Positions 11,938-22,245 of a stretch of 64,000 nt of DNA are shown here, piece after piece (the first letter of the stretch is position 1; every line of letters starts with the position of its first letter). Source of the DNA: Cephalopachus bancanus. Lineage: Eukaryota > Chordata > Mammalia > Primates > Tarsiidae. Below the pieces are notes generated by a model. The model had not been told where the DNA came from and did no database searches. It saw only the letters and a program-made list of their open reading frames with translations. Location: the NCBI GenBank assembly GCA_027257055.1, contig JAPVLO010000044.1, forward strand, positions 2,604,001 through 2,668,000, given 5' to 3'. Position numbers and translations under genes: made by a program.

Positions 11938-12227
11938 ATATATATATTTTTTTTGAGTTGGAGTCTCACTATGTCGCCCAGACTGGAGTGCAGTGGCCGC
12001 TCCCGGCCACCGCAGCCTCGACCCGCTGGGCTCCAGCGATCCTTCCGCCTCAGCCTTCCAAGTAGCCGGAATTACAGGCATGCGCTACCACGCCTGGCTG
12101 ATTTTTTGATTTATTGTAGAGATGAGGTCTCGCTGCCCAGGCGGGTCTCGAACCCGACGGCTCAGGCAATCCACTCACCTCAGCCTCCCAAAGGCGTGGG
12201 ATTACAGGTTGAGCCACCGAGCCCGGC
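11938..12227 (-). repeat. Young-family Alu dimer (left partner of inverted pair)
   Basis: Starts with a T-run after a short TA repeat. It has the perfect right-arm hairpin (gtggccg-ctcc-cggccac) and nearly the full T-arm. A 12-bp perfect target duplication, taggggcaatat, lies at 11926-11937 and 12228-12239. Confidence 0.93.
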
Positions 12228-12270
12228 TAGGGGCAATATTTAAAAAACAAAACAAACAAACAAAAAAACT

Positions 12271-12568
12271 GCCAGGCTTGGTGGCTCAGCCTGTAATCCC
12301 GCGCCTTTGGGAGGCTGAGGTGAGTGGATTGCCTGAACCCGCAGGTTTGAGACCTGCCTGGGCAACTTGGTGGACCTTATCTCTACAATAAATCAAAAAA
12401 TTAGCCAGGCATGGTAGCGCGCGCCTATAGTTCCAGCTACTCGGAAGGCTGAGGCGGAAGGATCGCCGGAGCCCAGAAGGCGAGGCTGCGGTGGCCAGGA
12501 GCGTCCACTGCACTCCAGTCTGAGCGACAGAGTGAGACGCCAACTCAAAAAAAAAAGAAAGAAAAAAA
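12271..12568 (+). repeat. Young-family Alu dimer (right partner of inverted pair)
   Basis: Head at 12271, tail at about 12546-12568. The T-arm at 12341-12357 is GCAGG-TTTGAGA-CCTGC, which keeps pairing because both strands of the stem changed. It lies 43 bp from the head of the opposite-strand Alu. Confidence 0.92.
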
Positions 12569-12599
12569 GGGACTACAACTCAAAAAATTAGACCAAATC

Positions 12600-13025
12600 A
12601 AACAAAAAGCTCTCCATAGTGGACACTGTCATGAGCTGTCCAGATCTCCCTTTAGGACTAGGTGCTCATCTTCCCATATCCCAGGGATGTTGGCTGCTAG
12701 TGGCTCATCCCCGAGTTTCTCTAAGAATGGCCTTCACTTGAAAAGAGCGGCCTGGCCCAAAGTGACATCCCTAGGGGAAGTCGCATCCAATGACAGAGCA
12801 GTGCAAGAGTAGAAAGGCCCAGGTCCTTGGACTCCACCTAACGAAATTCAGAAGGGTCTCCCAGCCCATGAAAACCAGCTGAGGCCTCGAATGGAACCGC
12901 ATTGCTGCTCAGCTTCCCCTCATCTTTTCCCCTCCCCACAGCCCTGGGCAGGCACTGACCCCTCAATAAGCCCCTGCATGCAAATCTGTCTTAAGGTCTG
13001 TTTCTGGAAAGCCACTGTAGCAAGG
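12600..13025 (+). repeat. Probable ERVL-type LTR
   Basis: The layout resembles ERVL-group LTRs: 'aatgacagagcagtgcaaga', then 'cagaagggtctcccagccca', then 'aagcccctgcatgcaaatct' near the 3' end, closing with 'ggtctgtttctggaaa'. No boundary repeats are checked; the name comes from recall. Confidence 0.45.
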
Positions 13026-14800
13026 TGGTTCAAGGGCCGACATCCCAAATTGGGATTCTGGAGCTGGATTACACTACTGACTGGTTAACAATAGGGGTCC
13101 CATGACTGGTGGTAGGTAGACCTCAAGCAAACCTCAGACCACACCATAGGTGAATTTGGCTAGAATGAAGGTCTAAGAGCATGCGTGGGCCAGCATGAGC
13201 ATTTGAGAGGAAATATGGACAGCCATTGTTGAGGGCTATCATGTGCCGGAGAATGAAAGATGAGAGGGCGTCCAAAACTCGGGATCAAGTCCAGGACACA
13301 ATTATTAAACTAGCAGCACTCACAGAAAGTTGAATCTGCAACCCCCACAAACCTGCCTGTGCCAAAATTAACACCCTGATGGGGAACAAGAGGGACCCTG
13401 ACACTTGGGATGGGGTTCACGTGCTTAGTAATCTTGAAACCCTTAATTCTGCTGAATCCTCTGGTGCTGAAGAAGTGGTCCCCACCTCCCTCTTAAAGGC
13501 CAGTGCTCCTCTTTGCTCAAAAATGGTACAGAGGCCTCTACATTAGACAACATCATGTGCTCCCTCAGGAATTACCCAACCTCTCCTCCTGGCCACCAGA
13601 CCAATAACCAAGGTCAAGTCAAGTCACAGCTGGATCTGATGCTGGACCTGCTGAGTTGTGGAGAAGATCCCTGAAGCAGCTGTGGGACCTCATCAACCTA
13701 TAGTGGCAGAAACCAGAGGACATACATGGGACTGTGTCCAGAGGGTCCTAAATTAAGGGAGCTGGAGGGAAAGGAGAATGTGTCACTACGGGAGCACTGT
13801 CCCGTGGTCAAGTTGAACACCATGGCAAGGACTTGGGAGCTGGCACTCACATGCTGCTTGAATGGATCTCGGGAACTTCCTTTCATGTGGGTTCATTGTG
13901 GAGATGCTGTAGGGCAGCATGCAGCGTGCCTAGCACTGTGTTTGGCCCACTTATGGCCCTCCATAGATGTCAACTTCCAAGTCCCCAGGAAGGACTCTCC
14001 CTGAGCTTCCTGCTGGGTACCCTTCCCAAGGAACAGTTGCTCTGCCTTGGAAATTAGCAAGGAAAGGAGCCTTTGCCAGGCTATCCCCAAATTCCTCACT
14101 CCTCAAACAGGAGGGGATAAAAGAGTTTCTTAATTGGTACCACAAAGACTTTTCCAGAGAGAAAGAAACCAAACTGCTAAATCAAAGGCAGATTTCTCTG
14201 CAGGAGGGGCAGTTGGCCTGGAGTCGGAGCCCAGCTGTGGAGCCATTTTCCAGAAGAAAGGCCAGGGTGGAGGGAGTATGTACACCCCACCCACACTTGC
14301 CTAAGTGTCCTCATGTTTGTTATCTGATAGGCACCTCATCAGTGGGTGGCAGTGCCAGTGTTGCATGGCATATCTCCAGATGCAACTTGGCATAGCTGGT
14401 TCATTATGAGACCCCAGGGAACAAGACAGGCCCTAGGAGAGTCTGACTCAACAAGCAGGCAGAGCTCTGCCGCAGGAAGATCTACACCCGAGAGCCCAGG
14501 CCTGCAGAGACGTTGGGTAGAGGGAGGAACATCAGCACACCAAGGTGGGCTGCCCTACAGAAGCAGGTACCCGTCACTGGGTGTCCCAACCTGCTCCCCT
14601 TTCAGACTACCTCTACCCCTGCGCCTGGCGAGGGTGAGTCCAAGAAAGATGGTCCAACCTGAAGGGAGATTAGTCCCCCAGGAACAAAAGCCAGGCAGAC
14701 CTCAGACCAAACCCTACCTTCACAGTGTGGAAATGCTGAGTCAAAATCTACCCTGGCCCCTAGAAATCACTGATTCAGTCAAAGATTAGCAGTTGATGTG
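13026..14800 (+). repeat. Possible degraded ERVL internal sequence
   Basis: Follows the probable LTR. The stretch near 13390 ('gagggaccctgacacttggg') resembles ERVL gag-region sequence. It has many stops and no intact frame; the longest frames (142 and 147 codons at 13967-14395 and 14346-14789) lack recognisable motifs. Unique intergenic DNA is the alternative. Confidence 0.3.
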
Positions 14801-14810
14801 CTAAGACCAT

Positions 14811-15165
14811 GTCTGAGTCTGTTCTGGCTGCTACTGCTATAACAAAATTTCTTAGACTGAGTCATTTATAAACTACAGTTTATTGCTCACAGTTGTGGAG
14901 ACTGAGAAATCCAAGATCAAGTTGTGAGGAGATTCAGTGTCTGGTGAGGGCCCCCAGTGGCACCTCGTCACTGCATCCTCATGGAGAAAGGGCCAGAAGA
15001 GGCTAGCAAGCTCTCTCAGGCCCTTGTATATGGGCACATAATCCCATTCATGAAGGCGGAACTCTCATGACCTAATCACCTCCCAAGGCCCACTTCTTAA
15101 TACTGTCATATTGGTGGTTGGGTCTCAATATATAAATCTTGGGAGAGAGACACAGACTTCCACAC
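14811..15165 (-). repeat. ERVL-MaLR LTR (MST/MLT1 group)
   Basis: Reverse-oriented MaLR signature: 'tctgttctggctgctactgc' at the start, 'tttataaactacagtttatt', 'agtgtctggtgagggccccc', and 'catgacctaatcacctccca' near the end. Only the LTR is recognisable. Confidence 0.75.
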
Positions 15166-15189
15166 CACAGCAGACCATTAGGTAAATGG

Positions 15190-15837
15190 TCAGTGCATAA
15201 CTGGACATTCAAATGGTGCCTAAGCAAGATCCCACAGACTTCTTTCTGACCCAGCACTAAGCACCAGAACTGGTGAGGCTGTCCCCACCCTGACCCAGGA
15301 GTCATTCTTGCACAATTAACGGTGAGACAACTGGGTATCGTGTGTCTCCCAAGTGATGCAGTTTGAAGCTCCCAGTATCTCCCATGATGTGTTCCAGTCA
15401 AAAACTGTTTCATTGGAGTCCACAAAGCTTCAGATTTGCCTTCTAGCTTAGGAGACGTAGAGGAGAGAAAGGCAAAAGCTAAACAAAGACAAAAGGAAGC
15501 AGCCACAGTAAATCAGATGGTGGGATCTTCTGCAGGACAGCAGACCCTCTTCTTCAACCAGCGACAAGAAGGACACCGTGCTTAACAGAAAGCAACTTAT
15601 GGCCACAGTGCCCAGAGGTAATGCATGGCCCTGACCAGATCCTGTCTCAGACAAACCAGCTAAACACACTGTTGAGGCAATAGAGAAAGTTTAAAATGGA
15701 CCAAGTATAAAATATATGTATAAAGAATTATTTATTTTGTCAAGAGAGATAATATTATTTTAGCTCAATAGGAAATGCTCTTATTTTTTAAAGGTGCATA
15801 CCTGAATAACTCCAGAATATTCATATTAATAGTTGTT
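15190..15837. other. Unassigned sequence
   Basis: No gene is supported. A 144-codon reverse frame (15072-15506) overlaps the MaLR LTR and has no family motif. The end (15690-15830) is AT-rich. Confidence 0.35.
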
Positions 15838-16700
15838 TGTGATAGAATCCTAAAAAGGCCCCCAAGATTCTTAGCCCCAATGTATATATACCCAGGGTGT
15901 GAATATGACAGAATGTCACGCCTAGGTTAATCATATGACATAGGTGCACAGATGTCATTAAGGTCCCTAATCAGTTGACTTTAAATTAGTCAAAAGGAAG
16001 GTAGGCCTGACCTAATCAGGTGAATCCTTCAAAAGAGAGGCTAGAGGCAAGGCTCGGTGGCTCAACCTGTAATCCCAGCACTTTGGGAGGCCGAGGCAAG
16101 TGGATTGCCTGAGCCCACAGGTTCGAGATCAGCCCAGGCAACTTGGTGAGCCCTCATCTCTACAACTAAAAAAAAAAATTAGCTGGGCATGGTAGTGCAC
16201 GCCTATAGTTCCGGCTACTTGGAAGGCTGAGGCGGAAGGATCGCCAGAGCCCAGCAGATTGACACTGGGGTGGCTGTGAGCATGCCACTGCACTGCAGCC
16301 TGGGCGATAGAGTGAGACTCCAACTCAAACAAAAAAAAGAAAAGAGGGGCCAAGGTCAAAGATGAAAGAAGACAAAAAGTGTGACACAATGGCAGGTACA
16401 CTCCTGTTGGCCTTGAAGAAGAAAACTGAATGTTGTGGAGAGGGACAGGTGGCAGTGAAGGTGACCTCTGGGAGCTCAAGGCCTCAGTCCTACAACTGTA
16501 AGAACCACCAACCTGAACTTAGCAGAAGCCCCAAGCATCAGAAGAGATCACAGCCCTGGCTGACACCTTGATTGAAGCCTGGGGAGACCCTGAGCTCACC
16601 TTAATGGATGCCCAACCCACAGAAGCAACGAGAGACAACATCTGTGTCGTTTTAAGCCTCTAAGGTCACAGTAATTTGTGGTACAGCCATACAAAACTAA
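15838..16700 (+). repeat. MLT1-type MaLR LTR, split by an Alu
   Basis: The 5' part has 'aatcctaaaaaggcccccaa' and 'cacagatgtcattaaggtcc'. The 3' part has 'ccctggctgacaccttgatt' and 'cgttttaagcctctaaggtc', the standard MLT1 order. A 298-bp Alu sits between them. Confidence 0.75.
16042..16339 (+). repeat. Alu, second lineage-specific type ('ACACTGGGG' type)
   Basis: Has the T-arm half-formed ('cacaggttcgagatcagccc') and a right arm reading 'gacactggggtggctgtgag' instead of the hairpin. Its target duplication is aaaagagaggc (16031-16041) / aaaagaggggc (16340-16350). It resembles copies at 26035 and 62244. Confidence 0.88.
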
Positions 16701-16705
16701 TTCAC

Positions 16706-17190
16706 TGCTTTATTCATAACAGCCAAAACTCAAAGCAAACCAAATATCCATCAACCAGAGAATGGATAAACAAACTGTGATCTATTCCCAAAATGAAATA
16801 CTACTCGGCAGTAAAAAAGAAATAATTCCTGATATCCATAACTACTTGCATGAATCTTAAAAACATTATGTTGAACAAAACAAGCTAGACACAAAAATAT
16901 TGTGAGTCTATGACTATATTCTCTGATTCTAGTCACATGATATTTTGGGACAAGCAAAAGTCATTTACGGTGTTAGAAAGTGGAACCGTGGTTGCCTTGT
17001 GTGGGAAGGGAGAGGATTCACTGGAAAGAACCATAAAAAACTTTCTAAGTGTGATGAAACTGTTTTAAATCTTCATGGGGTGTAGGAGTTTGCATGAATT
17101 TTAGTCATTTGTAAAAACTCATCAGACTAGAGACTCGGGATCTGTACACTTCACTGTATGCGTTCTTCCATTTAAAAATAATGATGATTC
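16706..17190 (+). repeat. L1M 3' end
   Basis: The 'tccatcaaccagagaatgga' stretch, then 'tactactcggcagtaaaaaa' and 'gaatcttaaaaacattatg', is the terminal ORF2/3' UTR region of old L1s. Confidence 0.75.
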
Positions 17191-17339
17191 CACCCCAGGT
17201 GTTTAGAAGTTGGCAGACAGTTCTTTCAGGGTCTGGGGGCGAGAGAACAATGGCTGGAGGGACGCTCTTCCATACACTATGCACTCCCACTCACATGTGC
17301 TTGCAACACACACACGCGCACAGATGGTGGCATTCCAGG

Positions 17340-17620
17340 CTGAGTGCATTTCCCCTTTGGCCTTTGCCTCGTTTTATGTCAAGCAAGCAGCTGCCTCCCG
17401 GCTCCCAGGTCACTGCTCTGTGTGTCTGCCTGTCAAGATAAGAAGGCAAAGGCAGATGCTGCTAATTACCTGGCCTTTCAAGTGGTCCTCCGGCCTCACA
17501 TCTGGCTCCATCTCCAACATTCAGCTTGAGCCAATAAAAGCCAAATAAAATCATGAAGGGCTAATTTGGTGGTCAGAGCTCTGACAGACTGCACATGAGG
17601 GGTGCGGGGGGCAGGACGAG
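17340..17620. promoter_or_regulatory. Candidate conserved non-coding element
   Basis: A repeat-free block rich in well-formed binding-site words: GATAAG (17438), CTAATTAC (17463), CCAATAAAAG (17531), AATAAAATCATGA and GCTAATTTGG (17570). Base composition is balanced and low in CpG decay signs. No coding frame is convincing across it. Conservation is not visible from one sequence, so this is only a candidate. Confidence 0.3.
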
Positions 17621-18134
17621 ACATGGTAGGAGCCTGGGGCTGACAGAGGGCTCGCTGACCGACCATCTGCCTCTGTGCCAACAGGGTGAGAAGGCGAGAA
17701 TGCCATCTTCTCCTCATGGCTCACTGCTTCTACTCTGGCCACACCCGGAGCAGGGCCTGGGCATATCTTTGCAGCTTGAATTAATTTTGCTGAACATCCA
17801 GGAAGGAGTCCCCTTCCATGCCAGCCAGCAGAAAGATCTAGAGTCACCTTGGCATTTCACAGCAGAACTGCAGCTACAGAAACTCCAAACATGAGCCCTG
17901 GAATTCCAGTGATCTGGTCTCTCATGGGAACCATTTTGGGCTCCAACAGGTTTGTGAGAAAACAAGAACCAAATATTGCTGGGATGGGGAGACTGCACCA
18001 GGAACTGGGAGTCAGGTACAATCACTAGCATCTGAGGGACTTTTGAAAAGCCCTTGGCCAAATGCCCTGTCACCACGTCTGAAATTCTCTACCATTGAAG
18101 AGAGTCATTTCTTTGACTTGTAAAGGCTTTTAGG

Positions 18135-18265
18135 TCTCTGTGATTAAAATGCAAGTCCTGGGTGGATGTCACACCTTAAGTCTCACATCTTGGGGAGTGA
18201 GTTTTAAGTCTTACATTTTGAGAGGATGACATGCTTTAAGTTTTATGTCTTAGGAGAAGGACGCA
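18135..18265 (+). repeat. Degenerate minisatellite, about three units
   Basis: A phrase of the form 'ttaagtctcacatcttgggg' recurs in altered form near 18176, 18201 and 18236 ('tttaagtcttacattttgag', 'tttaagttttatgtcttagg'). Unit length varies between roughly 25 and 35 bp. Confidence 0.5.
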
Positions 18266-18411
18266 GTAGGAGGAGAAAGATCAGTGAGATCTTTGAGTGA
18301 TGGGCCTCAGTTTCTCTACCTAAAAAATGAAGCCATTGAACTGGGTGATCTCTCAGATTAAATAAAAAAAGGTAAGTCTGCCCTCCCCACTCCTTGTCTC
18401 TGTCCCTTGAT

Positions 18412-18770
18412 CAGAGATCAAAAACTGGCAGCTCGCAAGCCAGATTCGGCCAGCAGACATGTTTGGTTTGGCCTGCAGAGTGTTTTAAGAGAATTTGGGC
18501 CAACATTCAAAAGCGGAGAGATTTCATATTTTTAAAATGCCAAATGTCTTGCTTCTTTTGGAAAACGGGAAGCTCTGAGGGCACTGGGCCCACATTCCCG
18601 CTCGGCGACAATTATTCGGCATAGAGGCCAGCTGCCCCATTTTGATAGGTTATGCAGTCTCCAGTTCACCCCAGTCCCCACCACTCCTTATTGTTGCCAC
18701 CCAGCTTACTTGGTTTTACTTTATTTGCCAGACTCTTGGAGTTAGTGACCCTGTCCTGGATGGTCCTGGC
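18412..18770 (+). mobile_element. Probable hAT (MER1-group) transposon remnant
   Basis: Reads like medium-reiterated hAT-Charlie-type sequence: 'aaaactggcagctcgcaagc', 'ttggtttggcctgcagagtg', 'ccacattcccgctcggcgac', then 'ggccagctgccccattttga'. Terminal repeats were not resolved. Confidence 0.5.
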
Positions 18771-18879
18771 TGGCAGACCCTTTCAGCCCAGCAGATGAGT
18801 GACCCCAACCACACACTCCTCACTGCTCCGCTTCCTCGTTGGAAGGCCAGAACAGAACTGGGGAAAGCGTGATGCTGAG

Positions 18880-19270
18880 AGCCCTTTGAAGGTGATGCCG
18901 TGGGATTATTTTGCTAAACATAAAAATCCAAAGGCAGCAGAGCCACTGATGTGTTTTTGCAGATTCCAGCAAATTAAAAAAATGTGTATGCAGAATTCAA
19001 TTGGGGATCGTGGGCTGACTCATGAAAGAATAGATTGTCAGTCAAGACAAAGTAGCAGGTTAACTCTTACGGACTGTGCTTCTCTCCAGGACACGGATCC
19101 CACGAGCAGGCTCCTCGTGTCTGTGACGAGATGCGCTGCTTTAGCCTTTATCTGCGGCCGGTGGAGCCAACCGCAGCCAGTGGTGAGCACTTGAAATGAC
19201 ATGGCAGCAAATGTCAAAATTGTTTGATCTGCTTTTAGAAAATCACCTTTCAAGGTGCTGGAAGACACTT
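18880..19270. other. Repeat-poor block, possible conserved sequence
   Basis: No repeat signature is recognised. Contains AT-rich words such as GGGATTATTTTGC and TTTGCAGATTCCAGC, a 'ctgactcatgaaa' AP-1-like site (19015) and a 'tttatctgcggccggtggag' GC patch. Whether it is under constraint cannot be judged here. Confidence 0.25.
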
Positions 19271-19754
19271 GACACTTTGCAAAGAGATTAGAAACTTTTC
19301 AGCTGACTTGGAAAAAGACACTAGGCAGCCTCAATTCCATGGAAGCAGGAGGGTGACCCCAGAGGTGCCCAAGACCGGATAGGCTGAAGCCAGTGGCTTA
19401 CCCTTAAAAATGAAGAGCCAGTTCCCAGCATGGCCTCAGCTGTCAGCCCCTGACCTTGGCATTTGGGATAGTCCCAGAGCAGCTTCCTTCCTGCACACTC
19501 AGGGAGAGGCGACAGTTACAGGCAGGGTTGAGAGTGAAGTTGGGTCCATAAGCATTTAGACAGCACAAACAGCCTGCCCTGCTGTTCATTCCACCAGCTG
19601 GTCTGGAGGCCACAGACAGACATAGAAAAATCAGGGCAGGGCCTGGGCTGGTTGGACCAGGATGGAGTCAGATCAGTCGACATGAGGTGACTTGAGGCAT
19701 GCTGAGGGGAGTTGTGCCACTGGAACCACTGCCCAGCTCTTCCCTCACCGGGTG

Positions 19755-19950
19755 CTCACAACTGCCCTTCCCTACCACACACCCTGTCCTTGCTGATCAG
19801 GACCTGCAGGATCTCCTGCCTGAATTATTACAACTGCTTCTGGTCTTCCGCGTCCCCTCTCCTCAATCCACCCTGTACCGGGCCACCGACTTGATCATCT
19901 TGAAACATTCTGCTGCTTTTAAGCCTTCTTGTCACCTACTAGACAGAAAT
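19755..19950 (+). repeat. L2 fragment
   Basis: Matches the mid-3' L2 order: 'ctgcttctggtcttccgcgt', 'cctcaatccaccctgtaccg', then 'gatcatcttgaaacattctg' and 'ctgcttttaagccttcttgt'. Confidence 0.6.
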
Positions 19951-20019
19951 CCTGCCATTCAAACATCCAGTCTTTCCCTTACAACAGTGACTTTTATCGT
20001 GGCTTACTATATATTTCAA

Positions 20020-20450
20020 TGATGTGTCAAGTGCTTTACATGGTTTAACTAGTTTAACTCAATTCCTTTCTTATTGGCCTCATCTTTTTTTTTTTTTTGA
20101 GTTGGAGTCTCACTCTGTCGCCCAGACTGGAGTGCAGTGGCCGCTCCCGGCCACCGCAGCCTCGACCTACTGGGCTCCGGCGATCCTTCTGCCTCAGCCT
20201 TCCAAGTAGCTGGAACTACAGGCGTGCGCTACCACGCCCGGCTGATTTTTTGATTTATTGTAGAGATGAGATCTTGCCTGCCCAGGCGGGTCTCGAACCC
20301 GCGGGCTCAGGCAGTCCACTCACCTCAGCCTCCCAAAGGCGCGGGATTACAGGCTGGGCCACTGAGCCCGGCTTGGCCTCATCTTATAGCTGAGAAAATT
20401 GAGGCTTACAGAAAGCAACTGACTTACCTAAAATCACAGAGCAAGTAAGA
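20020..20450 (-). repeat. MIR, reverse, split by a young Alu
   Basis: Left part: 'gtgtcaagtgctttacatgg' and 'actcaattcctttcttattg'. Right part: 'cttatagctgagaaaattga' and 'gacttacctaaaatcacaga', the reverse MIR core. The Alu at 20087-20372 interrupts it. Confidence 0.7.
20087..20372 (-). repeat. Young-family Alu dimer, reference-quality copy
   Basis: The clearest reverse copy. Perfect right-arm hairpin at 20137-20154 (gtggccg, loop ctcc, cggccac). Perfect T-arm at 20286-20302 (sense GCGGG, loop TTCGAGA, CCCGC). The sense head has the A box TGGC(C)CAGCCTG. A 13-bp perfect target duplication, ttggcctcatctt, lies at 20074-20086 and 20373-20385. Many CpG sites survive, so it is comparatively young. 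Confidence 0.95.
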
Positions 20451-20859
20451 CTCAATATAGTCTTGTGTCTCCCCTGGCCCAAAACATGCATAGAACCACC
20501 AGACCATACCCAGGTTCCCTCTTCTCATAAGAAATTGCTAGAAAAGCCTTCTTTTCTAAAGCACGGCAATGACTCTGATAAACTAAAGCAGTATATACCC
20601 ATATCCTACCAGCAGCCCTTGTGCACAATGGGTTGATTTGCAGTATTATAGGAAATGATGCTTTTAAGATGTGGACAAACAGTGGGCTTTTAGGCACAGG
20701 AACCATGGGATGAGAGAAAGTGACTCTGGAATAAAAGAGAAGAATTCTGGCAACACAATAGGACCCATGGAGGGGTCAGGTCAGCGCCTTACAGAAAGCT
20801 ACACACTGTCAGCTGCCAGTAGGAAAGACTCTAAGATGGGGGACTAGAGGTATGGATTC

Positions 20860-20965
20860 CATTTCTATTTCTAAAACCAAATTGGTTGTATGACATTGGG
20901 CAAGTTCCTGTGACTCAGTTTCCTTCTCTATAAAGCAGGAATGATAGCCCTGCTATACTAGTCAT
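20860..20965 (+). repeat. MIR fragment
   Basis: 'ttggttgtatgacattgggc', 'aagttcctgtgactcagttt' and 'ccttctctataaagcaggaa' form the MIR core. Confidence 0.65.
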
Positions 20966-20969
20966 GATA

Positions 20970-21300
20970 GGCCAGGGTATGCTGCTGTGACAAGCAAGCC
21001 CCGAATCTCTGTGGTTTGCACAGTAAAGGTTTATTTATTGTACATATTGCATATACAATGATGACCAGCAGAGGGTTGTGTTCCACAGTAGTAATCATCA
21101 CACAGGGACCCAAGGTGACAGGGGCTCCCCACCCTATCATCTTTAGCCAGCATCTCAAGAAAAGGTTTTCAAGTTCTCTGCAAGTAAAGAGAAGGCTGGG
21201 GAGTGAGGCACCAGCAATGGGATGCTTCACCCAATAACAACACACGTCACTTCTGCCTATATTGTCTTGGCCAGCATTGCCACAGGACCCTGCCTAGCTT
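20970..21300. repeat. Medium-reiterated repeat, family unknown
   Basis: 'gctgctgtgacaagcaagcc', 'cagtaaaggtttatttattg' and 'cacttctgcctatattgtct' then 'ggccagcattgccacaggac' follow a repeat pattern I recognise but cannot name. Confidence 0.4.
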
Positions 21301-21439
21301 CAAGGCATTATGGAATCATGATCCTATCTACCTGAAAAATAAGAAGTAAATTTTAACAAGCACGAGTCATGTCTTCCACATTCAGCCAGTTGTTGTCAGC
21401 ATCAAATGAGCTTCTGAGAAGTGATTGGAGAATCAGCTT

Positions 21440-21608
21440 AAGCCATGATCACAGATAGATACAAGCTCAAGTCCTGGTTCTGGGAAGCTGCATGTGACCT
21501 TGGGAAAAATGACTAAACCTCTCAGTTTACATTTCCTTATCTGCAAATGGAGATATCAATACCTACCTCATACAACTATTATGAAAATAAGATAAGAGCA
21601 TAGTGTTT
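21440..21608 (+). repeat. MIR
   Basis: 'gaagctgcatgtgaccttgg', 'ctcagtttacatttccttat', 'ctgcaaatggagatatcaat' and 'acctacctcatacaactatt' follow the MIR core closely. Confidence 0.75.
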
Positions 21609-21735
21609 TTTTTTTCTTTTGAGCATGGTTCTTGACAATGATGTGTGCTACAGATGAAATAAGATTGGCCATGAGTCAATCATTTTTAAACTGGTTGATG
21701 AGTTCATGGAAGTTCATTAAAATACCCTCCCTACT

Positions 21736-22025
21736 TTTTTTTTTTTGAGTTGGAGTCTCACTCTGTCACCCAGACTGGAGTGCAGTGGCACACTCCCAGC
21801 CACCGCAGCCTCGATAGGCTAGGCTCCAGCGATCCTTCCACCTCAGCCTTCCAAGTAGCCAGAACTACAAGTGCATGCTACCACGCCTGGCTAATTTTTT
21901 GATTTATTGTAGAGATGAGGTCTTGCCAAGTTGTCTGGATGGGTCTCGGACCCGTGGGCTCAGGCAATCCACTTGCCTCGGCATCCCAAAGTGCTGGGAT
22001 TACAAGCTGAGCCACCGAGCCCGGC
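21736..22025 (-). repeat. Young-family Alu dimer, array member 1
   Basis: Reverse dimer. The T-arm sense is ACGGG-TCCGAGA-CCCAT (one stem mismatch). The right arm is 'ggcacactcccagccaccgc', a decayed hairpin. First of four consecutive reverse Alus. Confidence 0.9.
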
Positions 22026-22036
22026 CTCTACTTATT

Positions 22037-22189
22037 TTTTTTTTTTTTTTAAAGTTGGTGTCTCGCTCTCGTCACCCAGGCTGTAGTGCAGTGGCACGCT
22101 CACGGCCACCACAGCCTCAACCTGCTGGGCTCAGGCGATCCTTCCGCCTCAGCCTTCCAAGTAGCTGGAACTACAGATGCACACCCAGC

Positions 22190-22245
<56 letters not shown>

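Noticed and set aside
11953..12243. Recurrent ~90-codon frames with nearly the same peptide at several sites (also 20097-20393, 33946-34395)
   Set aside because: They are antisense translations of the same Alu family, not a gene family.
20286..20302. Possible tRNA gene at the T-arm hairpin
   Set aside because: Only the T arm is tRNA-like; no acceptor, D or anticodon arm is present, and the copy is an Alu with target duplication.
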